A stretch of DNA of 64,000 nt from Xylanibacter rodentium (GTDB taxonomy: Bacteria > Bacteroidota > Bacteroidia > Bacteroidales > Bacteroidaceae): positions 103,330 through 167,329 of the forward strand of contig NZ_JABKKE010000007.1 in NCBI RefSeq assembly GCF_013166575.1. Reading direction: 5' to 3'. The first letter of the stretch is position 1. Each line of letters opens with the position of its first letter. Made by a program: the position numbers and the translations under genes. Below the pieces are notes generated by a model that ran no database searches, was not told the DNA's origin, and worked only from the letters and a program-made list of their open reading frames with translations. Positions 55,963 through 64,000 of this stretch are shown here, piece after piece.

Positions 55963-56571
55963 ATGAAACTCATAATCATGACCAAACCCACATTCTTTGT
56001 GGAGGAAGACAAAATACTCACATCGCTTTTCGATGAGGGGATGGAGAATCTGCATCTCTGCAAACCGGACGCCACACCAATGTACTCGGAACGCCTGCTC
56101 ACCCTGCTGTCGGAAGACTTCTACAGCAAAATTTCCGTGCACGACCATTTTTATCTTAAGGAAGAATATCGCCTGAAAGGCATACACATCGAGGACTCTA
56201 CGACCGAAACACCCCTGAAATACAAAGGACGGCTCAGTCGCACATGCCGCAGGATTGAAGACCTGAAAGAGGCAAAGAGAAAATGCGACTACGTATTTCT
56301 GAGGAACATCTTCGACTGCCAGTCCATGCCCGAGGAAAAGGCGTCGTTCACGTATGAGGAACTGCGCGATGCCTCGAAAAAAGGATTGATAGACAAACGG
56401 GTGTATGCCCTCGGAGGCATGAACCTTGACAACATACGTGCGGCAAAGGATTTGGGATTCGGCGGTGTTGTGATATGCGGTGACCTTTGGAACAGATTCG
56501 ACATACACAAGGAGCTGGACTATAAGGAACTGATAGCTCACTTCGAGAAAGTGAGAAAGGCTGTAGGCTGA
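55963..56571 (+). CDS. ThiE-like TIM-barrel protein
   Basis: A 202-residue protein. I start at MKLIIMTKPT (55963), because the ATG at 55927 lies before the predicted transcription start. It looks like a shortened thiamine-phosphate synthase: HLCKPDATPMYSERLLTLL, KISVHDHFYLKEEYRLKGIHI, VFLRNIFDCQS and the phosphate-binding-like end VYALGGMNLDNIRAAKDLGFGGVVICGDLW. The usual thiamin pyrimidine-binding residues are not all evident, and no other thiamin gene is next to it. It may be a TenI-like relative without synthase activity. It may share a transcript with prs, 84 bases on. Confidence 0.7.
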   Translation: MKLIIMTKPTFFVEEDKILTSLFDEGMENLHLCKPDATPMYSERLLTLLSEDFYSKISVHDHFYLKEEYRLKGIHIEDSTTETPLKYKGRLSRTCRRIEDLKEAKRKCDYVFLRNIFDCQSMPEEKASFTYEELRDASKKGLIDKRVYALGGMNLDNIRAAKDLGFGGVVICGDLWNRFDIHKELDYKELIAHFEKVRKAVG

Positions 56572-56655
56572 CCTCAAAACGATGATAGAAACGAAGCAGA
56601 GACAGAAAAGACAGAAAGAATTTATTGCATAATATACAAACTGACAAACAAAAAG

Positions 56656-57594
56656 ATGAGTGCACAAAACTCTTACATGGTTTTCTCGGGTACTAACACG
56701 AGATATTTGGCCGAGAAAATCTGCCAAAGTCTGGGTTGTCCGTTGGGTCAACTGGTAATCACACATTTCTCTGACGGAGAATTTGCAGTATCATACGAGG
56801 AATCGATACGCGGACGCGACGTTTTTCTCGTTCAAAGCACATTCCCTAATTCAGACAATCTGATGGAGTTGCTCCTGATGATCGATGCCGCAAAGAGGGC
56901 TTCGGCACGTACCGTAAACGCTGTGATTCCATACTTCGGATGGGCACGCCAGGACCGCAAGGACAAGCCGAGAGTGAGCATCGGTGCAAAGTTGATAGCC
57001 GACGTGCTGAGCGTAGCCGGCATCGACCGCCTGATAACAATGGACCTGCACGCCGATCAGATCCAAGGATTCTTCAACGTGCCTGTGGACCACTTGTATG
57101 CATCGGGCGTTATCCTGCCATACCTGCAGAATCTGAAACTGGAGGAAATGGTGATTGCATCACCCGATGTAGGAGGTTCGAAGCGTGCCAATACATACGC
57201 CAAGTATTTCGGATGTCCGCTGGTCTTGTGCAACAAGACACGGGCAAGAGCCAACGTAGTGGACAGCATGCAGATAATCGGAGACGTGAAAGGTAAGAAT
57301 GTGGTAATAATCGACGACATGGTAGACACGGCCGGCACCATCACCAAAGCTGCCGACATAATGAAAGAGGCCGGTGCAAAGACCGTGCGTGCATGTGCGT
57401 CGCACTGTGTTATGAGTGGTCCGGCAAGCGAGCGGGTGCAGAATTCGGCTCTCGAAGAAATTGTATTCACCGACTCCATACCTTACTCCCACCGCTCAGC
57501 CAAGGTGAAGCAGATTTCCGTAGCCGACATGTTTGCCGAGGCCATACGCCGCGTAATACACAACGAGAGCATCAGCAATTTGTATTTGGTATAA
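56656..57594 (+). CDS. prs: Ribose-phosphate pyrophosphokinase
   Basis: A 312-residue PRPP synthetase making phosphoribosyl pyrophosphate from ribose 5-phosphate and ATP. Motifs: LGQLVITHFSDGEFAVSYEESIRGRDVFLVQS-type flag region, the catalytic ITMDLHADQIQGFF, ASPDVGGSKRA and the PRPP loop VVIIDDMVDTAGTI. Full length. The TlpA-like gene starts nine bases after its stop, so the two may be co-transcribed. Confidence 0.97.
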   Translation: MSAQNSYMVFSGTNTRYLAEKICQSLGCPLGQLVITHFSDGEFAVSYEESIRGRDVFLVQSTFPNSDNLMELLLMIDAAKRASARTVNAVIPYFGWARQDRKDKPRVSIGAKLIADVLSVAGIDRLITMDLHADQIQGFFNVPVDHLYASGVILPYLQNLKLEEMVIASPDVGGSKRANTYAKYFGCPLVLCNKTRARANVVDSMQIIGDVKGKNVVIIDDMVDTAGTITKAADIMKEAGAKTVRACASHCVMSGPASERVQNSALEEIVFTDSIPYSHRSAKVKQISVADMFAEAIRRVIHNESISNLYLV

Positions 57595-57603
57595 AAGATT
57601 ACA

Positions 57604-58734
57604 ATGAACAAATTATCATTTTCAATAATCGGACTGATGACCGCAGGCTCTGTTCTTGCGGCCTGTCAGTCTGACGGGTACAGGATAAAGGGTGAAGCAG
57701 CGATGCTGAATGACGGTGACACACTATTCGTCACAGACGATCTGTTCACCGGCACGCCCATAGACACACTGATAGTAAAGGACGGAAAGTTTGAGACCGA
57801 AGAAGAAAAAGCCGACTCCACACGGCTATGCATGGTGTACAGCAAAAATCACAAAGGCATTTATGCACCTTTCTTCATCGAGCCTGGAACCATCAGCATC
57901 AAACTGTCTGAAAAGCCTGAGGAGACAAAGGTGAATGGAACATCAACAAACAACAAGTGGCAGGAGATGAACGACAGTGTGATGAGAATCGGACGGCAGA
58001 TTAACAGCATTGCGGCATACGTAAACGGCAACACCCTTAACTATGACCAGCAACAACGAGAAATGAAGAAGGTGGAGACGCTGCACAAACAGTTCAGAGA
58101 ACTGGTAATGGAATATGCCGAAAAGAATACCGACAATGAATTCGGATATTTCCTGCTTACAGCCTACGACGATATGGCAGGAATGAGCGATACTGACGAT
58201 CCGACTGAAGCCGACACAAAACTGGAACTGATAAAAAAGTTGCCACGCCACATGCAGGAACGTCAGGCGTTGAAAATGGTTGTGAAAAAACTCAGCCAAA
58301 TGAAATCGACGGCTGAAGGAAACATCATGCCGGACTTCACTATGAACGACATCAACGGCAAACCTATAAGCGCACTTGCCGAAATAGGAAAGAACAAGAT
58401 TACCGTAATTGACTTTTGGGCCAGCTGGTGCGGCCCGTGCAGGGTTGAGATGCCCCACATGGTGCGTATGTACAATGGCTACAAAGACAAGGGATTAGGT
58501 ATATTGGGAATATCACTTGACTCAAAACGCGAAGCATGGGAAGCTGCAAGCAAGGAACTCGGTGTGGCATGGCCTCAGATGTCCGATCTCCGAGGATGGG
58601 ACAACGCTGCAGCGCGAATGTTCAATGTACAGTCTATTCCGCAGACCATCGTTGTGGACAGCAATGGAAAGATTCTGAAAAAAGGACTGCGAGGCGAAGA
58701 ACTCGAAACATTCATAAAGTCGTTGATGGAATAG
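57604..58734 (+). CDS. TlpA/ResA-like thioredoxin lipoprotein
   Basis: A 376-residue lipoprotein with lipobox LAAC (Cys21). The N-terminal part (about 25-115) resembles the DUF4369 domain often fused to Bacteroidetes thioredoxins; a helical middle follows; residues about 240-376 are an AhpC/TSA-thioredoxin fold with WCGPC (Cys276, Cys279) and the cis-proline segment QSIPQTIVVD. It should carry out thiol-disulfide exchange in the periplasm or at the outer-membrane inner face. Context (prs) gives no hint to its substrate. Confidence 0.92.
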   Translation: MNKLSFSIIGLMTAGSVLAACQSDGYRIKGEAAMLNDGDTLFVTDDLFTGTPIDTLIVKDGKFETEEEKADSTRLCMVYSKNHKGIYAPFFIEPGTISIKLSEKPEETKVNGTSTNNKWQEMNDSVMRIGRQINSIAAYVNGNTLNYDQQQREMKKVETLHKQFRELVMEYAEKNTDNEFGYFLLTAYDDMAGMSDTDDPTEADTKLELIKKLPRHMQERQALKMVVKKLSQMKSTAEGNIMPDFTMNDINGKPISALAEIGKNKITVIDFWASWCGPCRVEMPHMVRMYNGYKDKGLGILGISLDSKREAWEAASKELGVAWPQMSDLRGWDNAAARMFNVQSIPQTIVVDSNGKILKKGLRGEELETFIKSLME

Positions 58735-58756
58735 AATTAACTTAAAATTGAGAATA

Positions 58757-58831
58757 GGGAATTGAAAATGGAGAATTATGATTACCCTCTCATTAACAAT
58801 GAGTAATCATAATTCTCCATTTTCAATTCCC
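58757..58831. terminator. Long inverted repeat between convergent genes
   Basis: Perfect 29-bp arms (58757-58785 and 58803-58831, carrying AAAATGGAGAATTATG and its complement) enclose a 17-base loop. With two mismatches the pairing extends about nine bases further out. It could end the TlpA-like message, but its length suggests a dispersed MITE- or REP-like element. Confidence 0.6.
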
Positions 58832-58868
58832 AATTTTCAATTGATGAAGACTTTGAATTCCAACAATA

Positions 58869-58907
58869 AAAAATCCCGAAACTCCAATATGGAATTCCGG
58901 GATTTTT
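58869..58907. terminator. Terminator of the glycogen phosphorylase gene
   Basis: AAAAATCCCG and CGGGATTTTT pair across a 19-base loop. Both outer arms give a T-run when transcribed, so it can end transcription from either side. Confidence 0.7.
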
Positions 58908-58939
58908 GTTTGACAATTGTATTCTCTCTACAACCTGAA

Positions 58940-61510
58940 CTACATATTAGGCAAGTCAAGCCATTTAATATAGCAGAAGTCCTGACGATGAGGCAACTTG
59001 TCGCACTTGGGATACATACGCACGGCACTCTTGAAGATACCGGCATTGTTGGGTTCGAGTTTACCCTCGAAAGTGAAGTTGTTGCCGTCACGACCTATAA
59101 CCGTAAGAGGAATGACATTGAAGATACGGTCTTCGCCATTCTTATCGGGACTGATTGTTACAAACTCCAAACCGATGGCATCGTCAAGTCCCTGCTCATT
59201 GATGACATACTTCAGCGTATATTCTTTGCCCATCACGGCACCTGTAGAAGGAATGTTCCACTCTGACGAAACCACACTGATGCTATCCCAACGCTCGGCC
59301 ACAGCCTCTTTCCACTGTGCAATATCCTTGGCCAAACGGTTGTTGTCGGCAGCAAGTGTCTTGAAGCGGGCTGCCTCCTTGCAATAGAACTTGTCATAGT
59401 AATCGTCAAGCTGACGCTTCATTGTATAGTGAGGAGCAATCTGGGCAATGGAGTTCTTGATAACCTTTATCCAACCCTCACTATATCCTTTTTCATTCTT
59501 GTTGTAGTAAAGCGGGATAATCTCACGCTCGAGCAGATTATAGATTGTTGCTGCATCGAGCTGATCTTGATAACCCTGATTCTGATATGTGCGTTTCTCG
59601 GTAAGAGCCCATCCGGCACCCTCGCGATAGCCTTCAAGCCACCATCCGTCAAGCACAGAGAGGTTTACGACACCGTTCATTTCGGCCTTCTCACCTGACG
59701 TGCCTGATGCTTCAAGAGGACGTGTCGGGGTGTTCATCCATATATCTACACCCGAAACGAGACGGCGGGCAAGTTGGAAGTCATAGTTCTCAAGGAAGAT
59801 AATCTTACCGAGGAACTCGGGACGCTGGCTGATTTCGTATATCTTCTTGATAAGTCCCTGACCTGCACCATCGGCAGGATGTGCCTTACCCGCAAAAAGG
59901 AACTGAACGGGATGCTCAGGGTCGTTGACAATCTTGGACAGACGGTCAAGGTCTGTGAAGAGCAGATGAGCACGCTTATAAGTAGCAAAGCGACGACAGA
60001 AGCCTATCATCAGTGCGTTGGGATTGATCTTGTCAAGCAACGAAACCACACGCGACGGATCGCCTTGATTCTTGAGCCATGTCTCACGGAACTGCATACG
60101 TATGTAGTCTACGAGCTTCTGCTTCAGTGCCATACGTGTCTCCCATACTTCGTCGTCGGGCACATTGTATATTGCTTCCCAAATGCTTTGATTGCTTTGG
60201 TCTTTCATGAAGTTCTTGTCAAAGTACTTGGCATATACTTTGCGCCACTCGGTAGAAGTCCATGTGGGGAAGTGAACACCGTTGGTTACGTAGCCTACAT
60301 GGTTCTCTTCGGGATAGTATCCGTTCCAAATGGGAGCAAACATCTTCTGGCTTACCCAACCGTGAAGTTTGCTCACCCCATTGACCTCCTGACATGTATT
60401 GCAAGCAAAGACCGACATACAGAACTTCTCGGAATGGTCATTAGGATTGTTGCGTCCCATACCGATGAACTCATCCCATGTTATTCCTAACTTGGCAGGA
60501 TAACCGCCCATGTACTTACCGAAGAGTCCTTCATCGAAATAGTCATGACCGGCAGGTACGGGAGTATGAACGGTATAGAGGGATGATGCACGTACAAGCT
60601 CCATAGCCTGATTGAACGTCAAGCCTGTTGCGATGTAGTCGCACAGACGCTGCAGGTTGCAGAGTGCAGCATGACCTTCGTTACAATGATAAACATCCTT
60701 GGTGATACCGAGTTTCTTCAATGTGAGCACACCACCGATACCAAGAAGAATCTCCTGTTTCAGACGATTCTCCCAGTCACCACCGTAAAGCGAATGTGTT
60801 ATGGGTTTGTCAAACTCTGAGTTCAACTCGTTATCGGTATCAAGAAGATAGAGTTTGATACGGCCTACGTTCACACACCAAACATAAGCATGAACGCTAT
60901 AGTTATTGTAGGGTACGTCTACTACAAGGGGATTGCCGTTCTCGTCAAGTTGACGCTCAAGAGGCAATGAGTTAAAATTCTGAGCTTCATACTTGGCTAT
61001 CTGCTGGCCATCCATACTCAACGACTGTGTGAAATATCCGTAACGGTAAAGGAAACCTACGGCACACATGTTTACATTGCTGTCGGATGCTTCTTTAAGA
61101 TAATCACCGGCAAGCATACCAAGACCGCCTGAATAAATCTTAAGAACATGGTTCAGACCGTACTCCATTGAGAAATAGGCCACAGAAGGACGGGATGCAT
61201 CCGGCTCCACGTCCATATATTCACGGAACAATGAGTAAACAGCATTGATACGTTCCATCATCACCGCATCCTTGACGATCTTTTCCTTGCGCTCATAGCT
61301 GAGACGCTCAAGCAAAAGGACGGGATTGTGTGACACCTCATGATAAAGCTCAGGATCCAAATCGCGGAACAAGTCCCTTGCTTCATAATTCCATGTCCAC
61401 CACACATTGTGTGCAATCTCATCCAGACACTTCAATTTTTCCGGAAGAGTTGACTTTACAGTAATCTCCTGCCACTGAGGAGCATTAGCATAATCTGCCT
61501 TAATCTTCAT
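58940..61510 (-). CDS. glgP: Glycogen/alpha-glucan phosphorylase
   Basis: An 856-residue GT35 enzyme of the shorter alpha-glucan phosphorylase branch, releasing glucose 1-phosphate from glycogen. Landmarks: [38 protein letters not shown] N-terminus, [37 protein letters not shown], and the PLP-lysine region [26 protein letters not shown] mature-type C-terminal domain is present. It follows the glycogen synthase gene by 36 bases on the same strand, so synthesis and breakdown enzymes are probably made together. Confidence 0.95.
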   Translation of the reverse strand: MKIKADYANAPQWQEITVKSTLPEKLKCLDEIAHNVWWTWNYEARDLFRDLDPELYHEVSHNPVLLLERLSYERKEKIVKDAVMMERINAVYSLFREYMDVEPDASRPSVAYFSMEYGLNHVLKIYSGGLGMLAGDYLKEASDSNVNMCAVGFLYRYGYFTQSLSMDGQQIAKYEAQNFNSLPLERQLDENGNPLVVDVPYNNYSVHAYVWCVNVGRIKLYLLDTDNELNSEFDKPITHSLYGGDWENRLKQEILLGIGGVLTLKKLGITKDVYHCNEGHAALCNLQRLCDYIATGLTFNQAMELVRASSLYTVHTPVPAGHDYFDEGLFGKYMGGYPAKLGITWDEFIGMGRNNPNDHSEKFCMSVFACNTCQEVNGVSKLHGWVSQKMFAPIWNGYYPEENHVGYVTNGVHFPTWTSTEWRKVYAKYFDKNFMKDQSNQSIWEAIYNVPDDEVWETRMALKQKLVDYIRMQFRETWLKNQGDPSRVVSLLDKINPNALMIGFCRRFATYKRAHLLFTDLDRLSKIVNDPEHPVQFLFAGKAHPADGAGQGLIKKIYEISQRPEFLGKIIFLENYDFQLARRLVSGVDIWMNTPTRPLEASGTSGEKAEMNGVVNLSVLDGWWLEGYREGAGWALTEKRTYQNQGYQDQLDAATIYNLLEREIIPLYYNKNEKGYSEGWIKVIKNSIAQIAPHYTMKRQLDDYYDKFYCKEAARFKTLAADNNRLAKDIAQWKEAVAERWDSISVVSSEWNIPSTGAVMGKEYTLKYVINEQGLDDAIGLEFVTISPDKNGEDRIFNVIPLTVIGRDGNNFTFEGKLEPNNAGIFKSAVRMYPKCDKLPHRQDFCYIKWLDLPNM

Positions 61511-61546
61511 AACTTTTTAAAATTATTATTATGTCTTTTCTATCTT

Positions 61547-63217
61547 TCATTGAGCTTCACGACATTTTCGTTCCTCAGCCTTGACCAAAGCAATATCGTA
61601 AGCATCATAATAGTATTTTATAAATTCAGTCCATAGAGCCTTCTTTGACAACACATCGGCTTTCTTACGTGCTGCATCGATTTCTTTCTTTGTAAAATTT
61701 GAATACCGTGCAATAGTATCCTTTATGGTATCCGCCACCTCCGAATAATTATAATCAGTGCGGTGTATGACCTTAACACCGTCTTGAATATCACTAAACC
61801 CGCCTTTCACACTGTTTGCCCACAAGCCGAATCCGGCAAGATCCGTAGTAATACACGGCACCTTGAACGCTATCGACTCAAGCGGAGTATATCCCCACGG
61901 TTCATAATAAGACGGATATACACAAAGATCATTGCCAAGAACTATATCATAGTATGTCATATTGAGCACACCGTCATTACCGTCAAGATAACATGGCAGG
62001 AATATTACTTTAACCATATCATCCTTACGGTTGTGCATGTCAAAATACTTCATCATACCAAGAGTGTTGTCATGACTCATTTCATGGAGCCAATGCGTAA
62101 CAAGCGGTACCTCAAGCGGGGTATCAAAACTCTTTCCGCTGTTCAGCCTCTCCACAAGATCATGGCGTGGTTCACCTACCCATCCTGGAACTTCAATAAA
62201 GGCCAACACTCTTTTCTTGAGTTCCTTGCTGCGCAACAGCCTGTTAAGTGACTCAATATAAACGTCAATCCCCTTGTTACGGAATTCGTAACGTCCGCTT
62301 GTCGATATTATCATAGTGTCATCATCCAGATTATCGCCAAGCAGCGCATTGGCAACCTCTATGAGACGCTTGCGGGCAGCCTTGCGTTTTTTTGCAAATA
62401 CAGATGCATTCGGAACAAAACTGTTATCAAAACCATTAGGCAAAACAACATCCACAGGCTTGTCTAAAAGCTCCTTACACTCATTAGCCGTGATATCGCT
62501 TACTGTTGTGAAACAATCCACATACATAGCAGTCTGCTTCTCTATCGAATGTTTGCTCTGCATGTTTAACTCAACAGACATCTGATCGCCATTGTAAGCA
62601 AACAAATAGTCATAAAGAGGTTTCATATTACCGGCAATGCTACGACCTATACTAGTAGCATGAGTGGTAAACAATGTTCCTATCTGAGGCAATTTGTAAT
62701 TTATATACAACAGTCCCAAACCTGTCATCCATTCATTACCATGGTAAATCACACGTTTTGAACTATCAATATTATTATTATAAAAACTTTCAACTACCAA
62801 AGCTGCCGCATAAGAAAACATTGATGCTTCGTCATAGTCGCCATAAGCATGAAGACTATCCACTTGATAATGTTCCCACAGCCAAGAATAGATTTCATTT
62901 TTCTTATCAAAAAACGGTTTAAAATCAATGAGTATAGTTACAGGCTCGCCCGGAACAGACCAACGCCCTACCCTTACTGCCAGTCCTTCTTCTGAGGCTT
63001 TTTCTTTCCATTCCCTAAATAAATCCTTATCCTCCTGAAAATAAGGACTCTCTTTCTCTTTCCAGAAATCAGGACCGATAAATATCAATTTGTCTTGCAG
63101 CTTATCTTTAATAGTCTTCGCTCTTGTCGAAAGAACGGTATAAATACCACCAACTTTATTACAGACTTCCCAACTTGACTCAAAAATATAGTCTGGAATC
63201 AACTTCTCTTTTACCAT
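61547..63217 (-). CDS. GT3-type glycogen synthase
   Basis: A 556-residue glycosyltransferase that resembles eukaryotic (GT3) rather than typical bacterial GlgA (GT5) synthases, as is usual in Bacteroidales. I start at MVKEKLIPDY (63217), because the longer frame begins upstream of the predicted transcription start. N-terminal ESSWEVCNKVGGIYTVLSTRA, YHGNEWMTG, THATSIGRSIAGN and the C-terminal donor-site region YPSYYEPWGYTPLESIAF are clear. It adds glucose from a nucleotide sugar to glycogen. It has its own perfect promoter and is followed by glgP. Confidence 0.94.
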   Translation of the reverse strand: MVKEKLIPDYIFESSWEVCNKVGGIYTVLSTRAKTIKDKLQDKLIFIGPDFWKEKESPYFQEDKDLFREWKEKASEEGLAVRVGRWSVPGEPVTILIDFKPFFDKKNEIYSWLWEHYQVDSLHAYGDYDEASMFSYAAALVVESFYNNNIDSSKRVIYHGNEWMTGLGLLYINYKLPQIGTLFTTHATSIGRSIAGNMKPLYDYLFAYNGDQMSVELNMQSKHSIEKQTAMYVDCFTTVSDITANECKELLDKPVDVVLPNGFDNSFVPNASVFAKKRKAARKRLIEVANALLGDNLDDDTMIISTSGRYEFRNKGIDVYIESLNRLLRSKELKKRVLAFIEVPGWVGEPRHDLVERLNSGKSFDTPLEVPLVTHWLHEMSHDNTLGMMKYFDMHNRKDDMVKVIFLPCYLDGNDGVLNMTYYDIVLGNDLCVYPSYYEPWGYTPLESIAFKVPCITTDLAGFGLWANSVKGGFSDIQDGVKVIHRTDYNYSEVADTIKDTIARYSNFTKKEIDAARKKADVLSKKALWTEFIKYYYDAYDIALVKAEERKCREAQ

Positions 63218-63239
63218 ACTTAATCTCAATATATGCGCA

Positions 63240-63270
63240 CAAAAATACATATTTTTTTTAATATTTCAAA
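63240..63270 (-). promoter_or_regulatory. Promoter of the glycogen genes
   Basis: On the minus strand TTTG (63267-63270), 19 bases, TATTTTTG (63240-63247): a perfect match. Transcription would start near 63234, 17 bases before the start codon. Confidence 0.85.
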
Positions 63271-63387
63271 CAAAATACAACATTAATTTCCAAAAACAGA
63301 CCATTTAATGACTAAGATTCAGCAACCTTCTTCTAAAGAAAAATCATTTTCTTTATTCTGTCGGTATACAATCTCATGTTTTTATTG

Positions 63388-63395
63388 TATATTTG
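63388..63395 (+). promoter_or_regulatory. -7 box of the last gene
   Basis: TATATTTG fits TAnnTTTG, 22 bases before the start at 63418. No clear -33 element. It argues against the earlier ATG at 63376. Confidence 0.55.
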
Positions 63396-63417
63396 CGAAC
63401 ATAAAACAGATAAAATT

Positions 63418-63843
63418 ATGAAGAAATATATTTTCACTTTAGTATTGGCTGCCATATCCGCTAACACAAAGGCCCAAAACAACAACACAACATTCAAAGG
63501 CTATTTCTATAATGACGAGTATTCCATATACATGAACATAGACTTTCATTCAATGGAAGTTGAAGTTCCCAATCATTCCCTATTCGGAAAACTTCCAGGA
63601 TATTTAGGCAAAAAGCTAAATAATTTCTATTGGCTTGTCACTTCTGCAAAAATAAAAGACAAAAACAGTGCCGAACTTAATCTTATAAATGATTATGGCA
63701 GTGAAGACTTGAAAGCAATCCTAAAACATGAAAACGACTCAACATATACATTCAAACAAGAAAGTGGAAGTCCGCTTAAAGTAGCAAACAACGGAAAATG
63801 GCAAAAACTTCCAAAACAGTTTAAACTAATAAAGAAGAAATAA
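63418..63843 (+). CDS. Small secreted protein of unknown function
   Basis: A 141-residue protein with a signal peptide (about 1-19, AAISANTKAQ). The mature part is beta-rich and basic toward the end (KLPKQFKLIKKK): TTFKGYFYNDEYSIYMNIDF, FGKLPGYLGKKLNNFYWLVTSAKI. I know no family for it. I start at 63418 because the promoter box lies between this ATG and the one at 63376. It is transcribed away from the glycogen genes. Confidence 0.75.
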   Translation: MKKYIFTLVLAAISANTKAQNNNTTFKGYFYNDEYSIYMNIDFHSMEVEVPNHSLFGKLPGYLGKKLNNFYWLVTSAKIKDKNSAELNLINDYGSEDLKAILKHENDSTYTFKQESGSPLKVANNGKWQKLPKQFKLIKKK

Positions 63844-64000
63844 CACAATTCGTCATCACATTAATTGATAATATAGAATTATTGATAATGTATAATCGGG
63901 ATTTTACATCCCCCATTCCAATTCCACGGCCCCGGCAGGGTCCCCATACCATACATCCACACAAACACACAAAAAAAAAATCTCCCCCGCCCGTTTCACC
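63844..64000. other. Window end, no feature seen
   Basis: The last 157 bases are A+T-rich, then C-rich with an A10 run at 63972; no gene, hairpin or promoter is evident. Confidence 0.5.

Overview
The window looks like chromosome of a Bacteroidales bacterium (Bacteroides/Prevotella-like). Evidence seen: many Bacteroidetes-type promoters (TTTG, 19-20 bases, TAnnTTTG), TonB-dependent outer-membrane receptors, BACON-like and lipobox lipoproteins, a FimB/Mfa2-like fimbrial lipoprotein, gldE next to ssb, a eukaryote-like GT3 glycogen synthase, and a gal/ara sugar block whose order I recall from Bacteroides arabinose loci.

Layout. 1-9.6 kb: the end of an Oar-like TonB receptor, a BACON/OB-fold lipoprotein, a multi-domain GH98-like glycosidase and a GH43 glycosidase, i.e. 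surface glycan use. 9.7-13.7 kb: a DUF1016/PDDEXK nuclease, a lipoprotein and a PIF1/RecD-like helicase. 13.7-19.2 kb: palindrome-rich spacer, an ABC-F ATPase, grpE-dnaJ behind a sigma-54-like promoter, and folC. 19.3-23.0 kb: galM, a sugar MFS permease and galK. 23.2-24.6 kb: a CNNM/CBS membrane protein. 25.1-37.3 kb: lipoprotein galM, Na+/sugar symporter, araR, araD, araA, araB, GH51 arabinofuranosidase, transketolase, rpiB: a full L-arabinose to pentose-phosphate route. 37.4-41.7 kb (minus strand): fimbrial-like lipoprotein, gldE, ssb, an unknown gene and four tRNAs (Gly, Leu, Leu, Gly). 41.8-44.6 kb: nspC behind a membrane TPR regulator.

44.9-54.4 kb is the most unusual region. Transcribed divergently from the TPR regulator is a run of genes: a small secreted protein, a radical SAM/SPASM enzyme, a 65-residue peptide with a Gly-Gly leader end and a two-cysteine core, a TonB-dependent receptor, a PqqD-like/M50 membrane protease fusion, an O-antigen-ligase-like membrane protein and a transglutaminase-like protein. 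I read it as a candidate peptide-natural-product (RiPP) or peptide-modification system with cell-surface steps. No ABC exporter or C39 peptidase is visible.

54.8-64 kb: an Rpn-family PD-(D/E)XK protein, a ThiE-like protein, prs, a TlpA-like thioredoxin lipoprotein, glycogen phosphorylase and synthase, and a small secreted protein.

Three intergenic regions carry tandem palindromic units with a period near 22 bp (13.8, 32.9 and 54.4 kb). A 58-base element is present twice in opposite orientation at 7.4 and 11.0 kb.
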